Assembly: GCF_050286925.1 (NCBI RefSeq)
Contig: NZ_JBFWFX010000001.1
Location: 310,001-374,000, forward strand
Length of the DNA: 64,000 bases
Direction of reading: 5' to 3'
From: Caloranaerobacter sp050286925
GTDB lineage: Bacteria; Bacillota; Clostridia; Tissierellales; Thermohalobacteraceae
Shown: positions 25,193 through 34,307 of the stretch, in pieces
How the letters are laid out: each line of letters starts with the position of its first letter
Position numbering within the stretch: position 1 is the first letter of the stretch
Notes under the pieces: generated by a model
What the model was told of the DNA's origin: nothing
Database searches by the model: none
What the model saw: only the letters and a program-made list of their open reading frames with translations
Translations under genes and position numbers: made by a program

Positions 25193-25228
25193 AATAATAC
25201 ACCCTTTCTATTCATAAAAGTTGTCCAA

Positions 25229-25260
25229 AGAAAAAAGCCGGCATCAAGCCAGCTTTTTTA
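25229..25260 (-). terminator. terminator of glutamate dehydrogenase gene
   Basis: GCTGGC pairs with GCCGGC with flanking A and T runs directly after the minus-strand stop codon at 25261. Confidence 0.85.
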
Positions 25261-26514
25261 TTAATACCAACCTCTTAACTTCATAGCTTCAGCTATTCTC
25301 TTAATTGACATCATGTATGCTGCAGTTCTCATATCAACTTTATTTTCTTCCATTAATTCATATATTTCATTGAATGCCTTAACCATTAATCTTTCTTGTT
25401 TTTGTTGTACTTCTTCGAAACTCCAGTAGTAATTCATTAAGTTTTGTACCCATTCGAAATATGAAACAGTAACTCCACCTGAGTTAGCTAAGATATCAGG
25501 AATTACTAATACTCCTTTATTGTATAATATTTCGTCTGCTTCAGGAGTTGTTGGACCGTTAGCACCCTCACTTATAATCTTAGCTTTTATATCATTAGCA
25601 TTTTTACTAGTTATTTGGTTTTCTAATGCACATGGTAATAATACATCAACATCTAGTGTAAGTACTTCATCTCTGTGAACCTCTTTTTCAGCTCCAGGGA
25701 AACCTTTTACATGTCTGTTTTCTTTTACGTATTCCATTAATTCTTTTACATTTAATCCATTTTCGTTGATTATACAAGCTGATGAATCAGATACACCTAT
25801 AACTTTAGCTCCCATTTCTTCCATATACATAGCTGCATAGCTTCCAACATTACCAAAACCTTGAACAGCTACTTTTAAGTCAGCTAAGTTTAATCCTAAT
25901 CTCTTAGCTGCTTCTCTAACCATTATAGCAACACCATATCCAGTAGCTTCAGTTCTTGCTAATGAACCTCCGAAACTAACAGGTTTTCCAGTGAATACTC
26001 CTGGCACATTGTGTCCTTGTAATTTTGAATACTCATCAACCATCCAAGCCATTATTTGTCCGTTTGTATTAACGTCTGGTGCTGGTATATCTTTTTTATC
26101 TCCAATGATTGGAGCTATTGCTCTAACATAAGCTCTTGATAATCTTTCTAATTCACCTTCTGATAATTCACGTGGGTCAACTATAATTCCGCCTTTTCCT
26201 CCACCATATGGAAGTCCGATTACTCCACATTTGAAAGTCATCCAAGTTGATAGAGCTTTAACTTCGTCTCTAGTTACGTCAGGATGGAATCTTATACCAC
26301 CTTTTGTTGGTCCAGGTGCGTCATTGTGCTGTGATCTGAATCCTTTAAATACTTTGATACTTCCGTCATCCATTCTTACAGGAATTGATACTTCCAAAAC
26401 TCTCATTGGCTCTTTTAATAATTCATATACTTCTGGTTCTGCTCCAAGCTTATCACACGCTGTCTTAATTTGTTGTTGAGCAATCTCAAATGGATTTAAA
26501 GTTTTTTCAGCCAT
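25261..26514 (-). CDS. Glu/Leu/Phe/Val dehydrogenase (glutamate dehydrogenase)
   Basis: The enzyme interconverts glutamate and 2-oxoglutarate plus ammonia with NAD(P). The active-site KCGVIGLPYGGGKGGI segment, with PAPDVNTNGQIMAWM and the Rossmann GFGNVGSYAA, are diagnostic; 417 residues is usual for the RocG/GudB group. AAGGAGG precedes the ATG. It is monocistronic. In amino-acid-fermenting Clostridia this is a major catabolic step. The 5' region carries a palindrome at 26589-26609. Confidence 0.95.
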   Translation of the reverse strand: MAEKTLNPFEIAQQQIKTACDKLGAEPEVYELLKEPMRVLEVSIPVRMDDGSIKVFKGFRSQHNDAPGPTKGGIRFHPDVTRDEVKALSTWMTFKCGVIGLPYGGGKGGIIVDPRELSEGELERLSRAYVRAIAPIIGDKKDIPAPDVNTNGQIMAWMVDEYSKLQGHNVPGVFTGKPVSFGGSLARTEATGYGVAIMVREAAKRLGLNLADLKVAVQGFGNVGSYAAMYMEEMGAKVIGVSDSSACIINENGLNVKELMEYVKENRHVKGFPGAEKEVHRDEVLTLDVDVLLPCALENQITSKNANDIKAKIISEGANGPTTPEADEILYNKGVLVIPDILANSGGVTVSYFEWVQNLMNYYWSFEEVQQKQERLMVKAFNEIYELMEENKVDMRTAAYMMSIKRIAEAMKLRGWY

Positions 26515-26588
26515 TATATGACCTCCTTATAACATATAATAATAATTTAATATTTGTTAAAATATTAACATTGATATATTTTAGGAAA

Positions 26589-26609
26589 AGGTTTTCACAC
26601 CGAAAACCT
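26589..26609. promoter_or_regulatory. palindrome upstream of glutamate dehydrogenase
   Basis: AGGTTTTC and GAAAACCT form a perfect 8-bp inverted repeat with a 5-base spacer about 75-95 bases upstream of the gene. It could be an operator or a 5' UTR hairpin; I do not recognise the regulator. Confidence 0.45.
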
Positions 26610-26690
26610 AAACCTTCATAATAATATATATGTAATACCTTTATCTTACATTGGAATTATAACATATATATTTTTTTTTGTAAATAAATA

Positions 26691-27503
26691 TTACATTTTT
26701 ATCATTTTTTTGACATTAACATCAATAGAAAGTATGTTTAAAGAGGTCATATATTCAACTTCATCCACTATCTGCTCCTGCATTCTTCTTACAAGAGGTT
26801 TTATCGGGTTTCCATATACTATTTCCACATCTAAAGAAATTATTATTCCTTGTTCTTTAGTTTTTATATCTATATTCGCAACCTCAGAAATACCTATAAC
26901 CTTATAAGCAGCATACTTAACTAAATCTCTTACTACATTACGTGATATAGTGTATTTACCTAAATAACTAAATGTAGGCCTTACTACTGTTTTTTCAAAG
27001 TACTGCTTATCATTATTTGTTTTTTTAAAAAATACTTTTAAAGTATCTATAAAATATCCTGAAAAATCCTTTTTTATCTCAAAAGTAGGTACAGGAATAA
27101 CATGTTTACCTTCTAATCGCCTCTGTTTTTTTGCTAATTTTATTTCATATTCATTAGATATATCTTCAATATATATTCTTTTAGTTATCTCTGGAAGTTC
27201 TAATATTTCAACAATTTTATCTACCATTCTATCGGATGTACCTAATATTAATAGAGCGTCGGGCTTAATATTCTTTATAACTTCCTTCATTTCTCTTCTA
27301 TGGTTCTTGTCCATAAATAAAGCTCTTTTTATCGCACTCACAATAGTATTTTCCCTCTTAGCAGACTTTCCTGCCAAAACTTTTGTCCCTTTTATCAATA
27401 ATCCATCATCAATTATATATTCAATTCCCAATTCTTTTGCCAACATAATCGCTTTATAACTCTTACCCGTACCACTTTCACCAATAAGGGCTACTATTTT
27501 CAT
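26691..27503 (-). CDS. P-loop NTPase fused to an Asp23/Gls24-like domain
   Basis: The N-terminus has Walker A IGESGTGKS (residues 6-14) and a helical NTPase-like region with DALLILGTSDRMVDKI. The C-terminal 90 residues (YTISRNVVRDLVKYAAYKV, GISEVANIDI, LDVEIVYG, VDEVEYMTSLNILSIDVNV) match the Asp23/Gls24 alkaline-shock fold. Asp23 proteins act at the envelope as small coat proteins; the fusion is seen in Clostridia and its role is unknown. ATG 27503 with GGAGG is preferred over the start at 27527. Confidence 0.75.
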   Translation of the reverse strand: MKIVALIGESGTGKSYKAIMLAKELGIEYIIDDGLLIKGTKVLAGKSAKRENTIVSAIKRALFMDKNHRREMKEVIKNIKPDALLILGTSDRMVDKIVEILELPEITKRIYIEDISNEYEIKLAKKQRRLEGKHVIPVPTFEIKKDFSGYFIDTLKVFFKKTNNDKQYFEKTVVRPTFSYLGKYTISRNVVRDLVKYAAYKVIGISEVANIDIKTKEQGIIISLDVEIVYGNPIKPLVRRMQEQIVDEVEYMTSLNILSIDVNVKKMIKM

Positions 27504-27603
27504 AAATATTCCTCCATAAAAATTCAACTATTTAATCAATAGAGCATATTGGATAATTTAAGATACAGAATAACTGTTCCATTGTTTCTAACATTTGATA
27601 AAC

Positions 27604-27930
27604 TTATTCCATAGTTTCAGACGTTTTTCTTTCAAAAATAGTTTTTCCTACCCTATCAATATGTTCTTTAAGCTCTTTATTTTGCAGATGTAAATAATCT
27701 ACTACATCAAAAAAATATGGTAATGGGCTATATTCTTCTAGCATTGCATGAAGTTTTGATATAGTATCAAACGTTATATTCTCACCAAAGATAGCTATAT
27801 CAACATCTGAACCAAGCTTATAATCCCCTTTAGCTCTAGAACCAAATATCACAGCTTTTTCAATTTCAGAAAACTTCTCTATAGTCTTTTTTATATAGTC
27901 TATGTCTGATTCGGTTAAACCAAAGCTCAT
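27604..27930 (-). CDS. MNT-type minimal nucleotidyltransferase
   Basis: The GSRAKGDYKLGSDVDIAIFG motif gives the nucleotidyltransferase GSxAxG and DxD residues. At 108 residues it is the minimal (MNT) type. It overlaps the HEPN gene by 4 bases (ATGA). In characterised HEPN-MNT pairs the MNT protein AMPylates and neutralises the HEPN RNase. By context it is the antitoxin. Confidence 0.88.
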   Translation of the reverse strand: MSFGLTESDIDYIKKTIEKFSEIEKAVIFGSRAKGDYKLGSDVDIAIFGENITFDTISKLHAMLEEYSPLPYFFDVVDYLHLQNKELKEHIDRVGKTIFERKTSETME

Positions 27931-28322
27931 ACTAATTCCTCCAATTTAGAACAGAGTTCACAGATAATCCTATAATATTTGTTTCTTATCAGTTCCTCTG
28001 CTTCTTTTGCTCTGGCTTCATCATATGTATGTGCTAGTAAATTTCTTTTTTCTAATGCATCTATCCAAGTATGACCGTCTGTAATGAGTTCAACTTGAAA
28101 AGCTGTTTGTATTGTTCTTCTAGGACTTTTTACATCAAATCCTTCTTGCTCTAAATAATCTTTCATTGTTTTCCAGGCTAATTCAAAGGTATACTCAAAG
28201 CATTGAATTAATCCTTGAACTTCAAATTTATTTAGCTCTCCTTTTTCAATAAATTCCGTTAGCTGTAAAGTAGCTTTTTTAAAATTTAAAAACCTTTGTT
28301 TCCATCTGACATCAAGGTTCAT
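27927..28322 (-). CDS. HEPN protein (HI0074 family), partner of MNT
   Basis: A 131-residue helical protein of the nucleotidyltransferase substrate-binding group, with the helix YTFELAWKTMKDYLEQEG and the RNLLAHTYDEA motif near residue 98 that corresponds to the HEPN R-x4-H centre. It is first in the pair, before MNT. It may be an RNase toxin or simply a partner subunit; the HI0074 group is less clearly toxic. ATG 28322 is preferred to GTG 28331. Confidence 0.85.
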   Translation of the reverse strand: MNLDVRWKQRFLNFKKATLQLTEFIEKGELNKFEVQGLIQCFEYTFELAWKTMKDYLEQEGFDVKSPRRTIQTAFQVELITDGHTWIDALEKRNLLAHTYDEARAKEAEELIRNKYYRIICELCSKLEELV

Positions 28323-28448
28323 ACCTCTCACCTACTTTATCACTTTTTCTTTTAATGATTATAAATATTATATCATACACAAATTAAAACCAAAATTCTC
28401 TAATCTATAGTTTCATCTTTATATTTAGGAAATACTTTTGATATGTTT

Positions 28449-29540
28449 TTAGGATACAGTAGAACCATCCCCTTGTTTCATTTTTGAAATGATTAGTACT
28501 AATGCTGGTATTATAATTTGAAACGGAATAACATAATACGGATAAACTTCTCCTGCCCATCTTACCATATCTGACAAACTATCATACACCCATATAGAAA
28601 TTACAACTGCAATTGCAACCACAGGACTAATAAATGGTTTATAATCGTCTAAGTCAAGTAATTGAGTAATTCCAACAAGCGAAGCATAAAGACACATTGC
28701 AATTTTTATACTTGCAGCTATAAGCAAATTTACTGCAATAAATGGTTCAACAGCTATTCCAGGAATCAAACTTATTGTAACATGCGATGGAAATATATTT
28801 CTATTTAACATATCTGCTCCTAAAACCATCAAATTACTCATTACTACACTCAATAGAATTGATCCAATAATTGTAAGTGAAATATAAGATACTTTCAGTA
28901 AATCTTTTCGCTTGTTCAGATAAGGAAATATCATTAAAAACACTACAGTCTCTCCAAATGGAAAAGTTAATACAGAAAAACTCACTTTTAATACTTTTAA
29001 GAAACCATGTTCTAAAAATGGTAACAGATTTTTGACTTCGTAATGTCCCATTACCAATAAAAATATTGAAATAACTAAAATTAACATTACTGGAACAATT
29101 ATTTGTCCTACTCTACCGATAACTTCTAATCCTTTCTTTAAACTATAAACTAATACTAATGCTATAGAAATTATAATGAAAATAAGAGGAGTTTCTGTAT
29201 AGATAGATGTTACCATAAACTCTCCTAAATTCCTAAAAACAAGTCCTGCTAAATGAAGAAAATACCAAATATAAAATATCCCTATAACACTACCAATATA
29301 TTTACCAAAAGTATCTTTTAATATTTCTATAAATGTTTTTGATGGATTTAATATCGATATATATACATACATTCCAATTAGTATATAACCTCCAACCCAA
29401 CCAATAATATAGGCTAACCATGAATCTTGATAAGCAGCTACTGCTGGAGTTATTATAGCAGAGCTTCCAAAGATAAATCCCATTATAACAAATGATAATT
29501 GAACTGGTGAAATTTTTTCATTATTAATCAATTTCTTCAC
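28449..29540 (-). CDS. spore germination permease, GerB family
   Basis: A 363-residue protein with about ten transmembrane helices of the amino-acid permease (APC) fold, starting KISPVQLSFVIMGFIFGSSAI, typical of GerAB/GerKB. It would bind germinants in the inner spore membrane with GerA and GerC partners. Its last residues, KQGDGSTVS, are encoded by a REP-like sequence. It is last in the operon gerA-gerC-small-gerB and overlaps the small gene by 4 bases. Confidence 0.92.
   Translation of the reverse strand: MKKLINNEKISPVQLSFVIMGFIFGSSAIITPAVAAYQDSWLAYIIGWVGGYILIGMYVYISILNPSKTFIEILKDTFGKYIGSVIGIFYIWYFLHLAGLVFRNLGEFMVTSIYTETPLIFIIISIALVLVYSLKKGLEVIGRVGQIIVPVMLILVISIFLLVMGHYEVKNLLPFLEHGFLKVLKVSFSVLTFPFGETVVFLMIFPYLNKRKDLLKVSYISLTIIGSILLSVVMSNLMVLGADMLNRNIFPSHVTISLIPGIAVEPFIAVNLLIAASIKIAMCLYASLVGITQLLDLDDYKPFISPVVAIAVVISIWVYDSLSDMVRWAGEVYPYYVIPFQIIIPALVLIISKMKQGDGSTVS
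28452..28483 (-). repeat. REP-like arm overlapping the 3' end of gerB
   Basis: The minus strand reads AAACAAGGGGATGGTTCT then ACTGTATCC, similar to the GGGACGGTTCT family at 12653 and 16415. It contributes the last codons of the gerB-type gene. Confidence 0.45.
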
Positions 29541-29767
29541 CTCGTAAAAATAGATTTCACCAAACGCTCGATAACAATAGAAGGAGTTGTTGGCATTTTT
29601 TCAAACATCAAAAGTATGCTTACAATAAAACTTAATCCTAGCAATATTGAGTATACAATAATAGTTTTTTTCTTTTTATTTGTTTTCGATATTACAGGTA
29701 TATCAAAAATTACAATCAAAATATATATAGCAATCAAACCTATTACCATACCGACTCCTGCTTTCAT
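29537..29767 (-). CDS. 76-residue two-helix membrane protein in the ger operon
   Basis: Two hydrophobic segments (about residues 3-22 and 36-55) separated by a Lys-rich loop (KTNKKKKTI) define a hairpin-type membrane protein. It resembles the GerD-independent small GerQA/GerAD-like extra subunits found in some ger operons. It overlaps gerC by 4 bases and gerB by 4 bases, so it is translationally coupled and probably part of the receptor. Confidence 0.65.
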   Translation of the reverse strand: MKAGVGMVIGLIAIYILIVIFDIPVISKTNKKKKTIIVYSILLGLSFIVSILLMFEKMPTTPSIVIERLVKSIFTR

Positions 29768-30936
29768 TTAATTTTAGATGGCTTTCCTATAATTCCAGTA
29801 CCCTTAACTTTTACTTCTACATTTACTTCAACTGGAGCATTACTAAAAATATCTAACCAATCGTCTTTAACTTGTTTCCAATAGTTTAAATGCTTCCTAT
29901 AAACCACTTCTCCAAAGCCAAAAATATCACTTTTATATTTCCTTTGTACAATATTTAAAGCATCTTGAATATCCATTTTTATAGCTTTTTCTACCTCTTT
30001 GCTTAACTTTTTCTCTTTTGTAGTTAAATCGCCATTTCCTTGCTGATCTGCTATATTCCCCGTTGCTTTAACTTCTATTAATAAAACTAATTTTCCATCA
30101 ACTATTTTGGCATCTATTTTCCCATTTGAATTTACTATTTCTATTGCTACTTTTTTACTTTCATCTAAAGGATTTTCTACATTATAAACTGCATTTTTAA
30201 CTTCATCTTGTATAAATAAAAGCCCTCGAGTTTGAGCAGCATTAAGCCATCCTACCAATTTATCTTCTTTAAAAACAGCAGTGCTATCTATTTTCATATT
30301 TTCAATTTTTTGTACTTTTTCTTTTTTAACAACCTCTATAGCTCCTATAGCCGGACTTATCCCAGGCTGAATAAGGCATCTTAAAACATCAATAATAGTA
30401 ACTTTTTTTATTTTAGCAAGTTCTTTATTATTTTTTAATATACTTTTTATATGTATAGAAGGTATTTCTTCTAAATCACTCTTAGCTTTTAATATTTCCT
30501 CTGCAGTTGTGCCTTTAGCAATAATAATATCAGAACCTAATCTTGGCTCATGATTTCTCTCCCAAAAATCTAATGCTTCCATAATACCATTTCGTGCAAA
30601 TTCCTCTCCTATAACCATTAAATCTGCATGATTATAAAAAGGTTTTCTATTTATTGTAATCATCTGATTTTTAACTGCTTCAAAAATAGTATCTCCAGTA
30701 GTTGTAAATGCCCAAAAAGCTTCTTCTTCAGGTGCTCCTTGTTCTCCTGCTTTCATTACAGTAGGCTTCACTATCTGCAAAGTTAGCTGCACTTTACCTT
30801 CACTAGTTCTATCAATGCCTACAGCCGTAACGAATGCTTTTTCTGTCAAATCCTTATTATCCCAACAAGCATCAAATATTACAATATTAAAAATAATCAT
30901 CAATAATAGAACTGAAATTTTCTTTAGTTTAATCAT
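29764..30936 (-). CDS. germination receptor lipoprotein, Ger(x)C family
   Basis: The 390-residue protein has a lipoprotein signal ending at IVIFDACWDN, the Cys being the lipid attachment site. The WDNKDLTEKAFVTAVGID start and GTTAEEILKAKSDLEEIP region are typical of GerC. It would sit on the outer face of the spore inner membrane. It starts 1 base after the gerA stop and overlaps the next gene by 4 bases. Confidence 0.93.
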   Translation of the reverse strand: MIKLKKISVLLLMIIFNIVIFDACWDNKDLTEKAFVTAVGIDRTSEGKVQLTLQIVKPTVMKAGEQGAPEEEAFWAFTTTGDTIFEAVKNQMITINRKPFYNHADLMVIGEEFARNGIMEALDFWERNHEPRLGSDIIIAKGTTAEEILKAKSDLEEIPSIHIKSILKNNKELAKIKKVTIIDVLRCLIQPGISPAIGAIEVVKKEKVQKIENMKIDSTAVFKEDKLVGWLNAAQTRGLLFIQDEVKNAVYNVENPLDESKKVAIEIVNSNGKIDAKIVDGKLVLLIEVKATGNIADQQGNGDLTTKEKKLSKEVEKAIKMDIQDALNIVQRKYKSDIFGFGEVVYRKHLNYWKQVKDDWLDIFSNAPVEVNVEVKVKGTGIIGKPSKIK

Positions 30937-30937
30937 A

Positions 30938-32356
30938 TCAATCCTCTTTCTTTATATGATTAACTTTCATTCTATACTCAATCCTTCTATTTTTATTGCC
31001 AGTAATAGCTTTAGGTCTTGTAACCATACTCCATATTGGAAATCTTACAATAGAATCTTTTAATCCCATACCATCAAGTGGAGCAATTGGAGATGTATAA
31101 GGTACTCCAAATGACCTTAATGAACACAAATGAATGATAACTACGAATATAGATAAAAACAATCCCATAAAGCCTAATATATTTGCAGAAATAAGAAACA
31201 ATACTCTTAATATAGGAATAGTTCCACCCATTGGAGGTACTACGAAACTGCTAATAGCAGTCAATGCAGTAACCATAATCATCAAATTACTAACAAGACC
31301 TGCTTTGACAGCAGCTTCGCCAAGTACTAAAGCACCTACTATACTTACGGCTTGACCGATTGGTCTCGGCATTCTGACACCTGCTTCTCTTAACAATTCA
31401 AAAGAAAGTACCATCAATAGAGATTCAGTAAAAGCAGATGTAGGTAATCCCTCTCTCGATGCCGATACTGATAATAACAACTTAAATGGAATTACATCAG
31501 CATGAAATGAAATTAATGCTACATAAAAACTAGGCAGTATAACTGAAGCAAAGAAAGCTAACATACGTGCAAATCTTGCTATCGAAGCAAAATACGGTCT
31601 TGAATAGTAATCTTCACTTGCTTGTATAGTTTCTATTAATAGATATGGAACTATTAATGCAAAAGGAGTTCCATCACATAATATAGCAATCCTACCTTCT
31701 AATAACTTAGCTGCTACAACATCTGGTTTTTCACTATTACCTACTGTAGGAAATAGAGAAAACGGTTCATCCTCAATAAATTCTTCTATATACCCAGACT
31801 CAAGTATTGCATCTATCTTTACCTTTTCTAGTCTTCTTCTAACAGTTTCTATAATATCCGGATTAGCTATACCCTTTATATAACAAATACATACATCTGT
31901 ATTAGTCTGCTCTCCTAACTTAATTATTTCAAACTTCAACTTAGGATTCTTAATTTTTCTACGTAAAAGCGATGTATTAGTTCTCAACGTTTCTGTAAAA
32001 CCTTCTCTAGGACCTCTTACAACAGCTTCTGTATCAGGTTCCTCAACGCCTCTTGTCTCCCAACCTTTAGTATCTGCCTTAAGTGCTACATTTTTACCGT
32101 CTATATATATAACAGTATCTCCCGAAAGAATATCATATACCGTTTGTTTAAAATTACTAACAATTTCAAGGTCTCCAATACTTAATAAATTCTCCTTAAG
32201 TATATCTATAATAGTTTCTTTGTTTACTACTTTATTTAAATTTGACATTCTAGATTCTATCATCAATGCTTTTAAAATATTTGTATTTACAGTTTGCTTA
32301 TTAGTTAAACCATCAATAAATGCAACTAGTATTTTAACTTCTGAATTTTCACCCAA
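30938..32356 (-). CDS. spore germination protein GerA family (main fragment)
   Basis: This frame carries the GerA core: VAFIDGLTNKQTVN, the GPREGFTETLRTNTSLLRRKI segment, SGYIEEFIEDEPFSLFPT, then several membrane helices and FIVPPMGGTIPI-like sequence. The only available start is TTG 32356. Immediately upstream, in the same frame, 56 codons of typical GerA N-terminus end in TGA, so this is a gene split by a nonsense codon (see 32366-32536). The truncated product lacks the N-terminal helical segment, so receptor function is doubtful unless the stop is read through. Confidence 0.85.
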   Translation of the reverse strand: MGENSEVKILVAFIDGLTNKQTVNTNILKALMIESRMSNLNKVVNKETIIDILKENLLSIGDLEIVSNFKQTVYDILSGDTVIYIDGKNVALKADTKGWETRGVEEPDTEAVVRGPREGFTETLRTNTSLLRRKIKNPKLKFEIIKLGEQTNTDVCICYIKGIANPDIIETVRRRLEKVKIDAILESGYIEEFIEDEPFSLFPTVGNSEKPDVVAAKLLEGRIAILCDGTPFALIVPYLLIETIQASEDYYSRPYFASIARFARMLAFFASVILPSFYVALISFHADVIPFKLLLSVSASREGLPTSAFTESLLMVLSFELLREAGVRMPRPIGQAVSIVGALVLGEAAVKAGLVSNLMIMVTALTAISSFVVPPMGGTIPILRVLFLISANILGFMGLFLSIFVVIIHLCSLRSFGVPYTSPIAPLDGMGLKDSIVRFPIWSMVTRPKAITGNKNRRIEYRMKVNHIKKED

Positions 32357-32365
32357 TGCTATCTC

Positions 32366-32536
32366 TCATAAAACAAAATCGCTCGAATCAGAAAATATCT
32401 CTTTAAGTTTCTCTTTAACACTCTCAATAGAATTCGGTATTTTTTCAGTCTTTGAATAATATTGAGAATCTTGCACACTATCATTTTTAGCTTTTAATAC
32501 AAAATAATTCAATAATCTGGTGAAATATCTTAACAC
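32366..32536 (-). pseudogene. detached N-terminus of gerA, ending in an in-frame TGA
   Basis: GTG 32536 follows GAGGTGATTAAG and opens a frame reading LRYFTRLLNYFVLKAKND, then IPNSIESVKEKLKEIFSDSSDFVL and TGA at 32366-32368. Homologues read I-F-G-x-S-S-D-x-x-x-R-E-F straight through; here R is replaced by the stop and EIALGENSEVKI follows in the same frame. Confidence 0.78.
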
Positions 32537-32611
32537 CTTAATCACCTCATAAATAATACATTTGACTCAATTATTAGTATTTCATGGAATAAAAAAATAT
32601 ATTCAAATAGA

Positions 32612-32650
32612 AAAAGCCAACTCCATCTAAATTTTTTGGAGTGGCTTTTA
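32612..32650 (-). terminator. terminator between the RiPP-linked ABC transporter and the ger operon
   Basis: AAAAGCCACTCCA pairs with TGGAGTTGGCTTTT around a loop of A/T; it follows the permease stop codon at 32656. Confidence 0.8.
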
Positions 32651-32655
32651 ATTAA

Positions 32656-33360
32656 CTAAATACTTCTCATAATTGTATCTCTGGTAAAAAACCTTTTGAC
32701 TAATAAGATTAAAATAAAATCTAAAACTATAAGCACAATTTCGTATTTAAATATAAACTTCCACGTTATATTAGTTGTATATAATCTCATAGCCATAGGT
32801 GCTATTAAAGGAGCTCCAATAAAGAAATTAATCATACCAGCTCCACGAGCACTTTTTAATTTAATCGAAAATAATGTTCCGAGTAACGTTTCAAAACTGC
32901 TGATTATAAGAGTGTTTATTAGCATTGTATATAATGAAATGGCAGAATATATCTTGAAATGTATTATCCCGTAAGCCTTATAATACATGATAAAAACTGT
33001 AAGATAATTTACAATAAAACATAAGAGTGTTACTAATAGAGCAATTAACATGATAAAAATTACTTTTCCTATATAAAGTATTGTAATCGATACTGGAGTA
33101 AACAAAAGAGTTTCTAAAGTTTTCCGTTCTTTTTCTCCTGCAAATGTGTCAGCTGTAAGATTTGCCGGTATAGTTATCGCTATTATTTGAAAAGTCAATC
33201 CTACTACATACCAATTGTTATGTAAAATACTATCCTTTGATGATATTGGTATAAGAATTCCTAATACTAAAATAAACATACAATAATAGACAATAAATTC
33301 TTTATTTCTTCTTAACTCAATTAATTCTTTATTGACTATATTGAATATATCCCTAATCAT
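32656..33360 (-). CDS. ABC-2 type transporter permease
   Basis: A 234-residue protein with six hydrophobic segments and the NatB/ABC-2 signature TADTFAGEKERKTLETLLFTP near residue 68. It overlaps its ATPase by 4 bases. As the last gene of the RiPP transcript it could export the product or give self-protection, alongside the first transporter at 45891-47351. Confidence 0.85.
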   Translation of the reverse strand: MIRDIFNIVNKELIELRRNKEFIVYYCMFILVLGILIPISSKDSILHNNWYVVGLTFQIIAITIPANLTADTFAGEKERKTLETLLFTPVSITILYIGKVIFIMLIALLVTLLCFIVNYLTVFIMYYKAYGIIHFKIYSAISLYTMLINTLIISSFETLLGTLFSIKLKSARGAGMINFFIGAPLIAPMAMRLYTTNITWKFIFKYEIVLIVLDFILILLVKRFFTRDTIMRSI

Positions 33361-34301
33361 ATCTGATTCTCCTTATCAATCTCACTATACAACTTCTCTA
33401 AATCAAAGGCCTGATAAGAAACACCATAAACAGCCATTCCAGAGTGTATTACCACATGGATAATTTCATTAGCATCTTCTAGCTTGTCGATTCTGACTTT
33501 TATTAAACCTTTTTTAAACTCATAATCTTTTATATGCATTTTCTCGAAATTGCGTTTAAGCATAGCTCTCGATTTTTCATTGTCCTGAAATACAGATATT
33601 TCTATGTCTATTTTCTCTTTATCGCTAATAATAGATTTTAAATCCCCCGAAAAAACGTTTTTACCTTTTTTTATTATAGTAATAAAATCACAAATCTTTT
33701 TTACTTCTTCTAAATCATGTGAACATAATACTACACCGATATTCTGTTTTCTCACTAATATATCTAACATTTCATGAAATTCATTTCTGCTTATTGGATC
33801 TAGTCCATTAGATGCTTCATCTAAAAGAAGTAACTCTGGTCTATGAAGTACAGCTCTTATTATACCTAATTTCTTTTTCATACCTGTTGAAAATTCTTTA
33901 ACTAATCTATTTTTTACATCATTCAATCCAAATTGAGTTAAGTATTCATCTATTCTTATCTTTAGTTCATCATTAGAAATACCGTACATTTTCCCATAAT
34001 ACTTCAAATTTTCATAGGCCGTTAAATTACCATATAGTCCTGTATTTTCTGATAAAACACCTATTTTTCTTCTTACTTTTTTACCAAATCTTATAGGATC
34101 AAGTCCAAAAACTGATATTTCACCTAAATCGGCTCTTAAAACGCCTCCTATCAATCTGATAATTGTAGTTTTTCCAGCTCCATTATGCCCTAAAAGCCCG
34201 TAAATATTACCTCTTTTAATACTTAAATCAATTCCTCTAAGTGCTTTAATATCTCCAAAGTTTTTATGAACATTTTTTAATTCTACCAGTACTTCCCCCA
34301 T
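33357..34301 (-). CDS. ABC transporter ATP-binding protein
   Basis: NatA/CcmA-type ATPase with Walker A GHNGAGKTT, signature EFSTGMKKK (a variant LSGGQ) and Walker B LLLLDEASNGLDP, with a 90-residue C-terminal extension. It has AAGGAGATAAGG just before its ATG. It lies 6 bases after a 28-residue membrane peptide gene and is coupled to the permease downstream. Confidence 0.92.
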   Translation of the reverse strand: MGEVLVELKNVHKNFGDIKALRGIDLSIKRGNIYGLLGHNGAGKTTIIRLIGGVLRADLGEISVFGLDPIRFGKKVRRKIGVLSENTGLYGNLTAYENLKYYGKMYGISNDELKIRIDEYLTQFGLNDVKNRLVKEFSTGMKKKLGIIRAVLHRPELLLLDEASNGLDPISRNEFHEMLDILVRKQNIGVVLCSHDLEEVKKICDFITIIKKGKNVFSGDLKSIISDKEKIDIEISVFQDNEKSRAMLKRNFEKMHIKDYEFKKGLIKVRIDKLEDANEIIHVVIHSGMAVYGVSYQAFDLEKLYSEIDKENQI

Positions 34302-34307
34302 AACACC

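Noticed and set aside
27604..28322. HEPN-MNT pair as a novel defence island
   Set aside because: It is a common two-gene module and no other defence genes are around it.
28449..32536. Ger operon as part of the RiPP cluster
   Set aside because: A terminator (32612-32650) separates them and the genes are ordinary germination receptor components.
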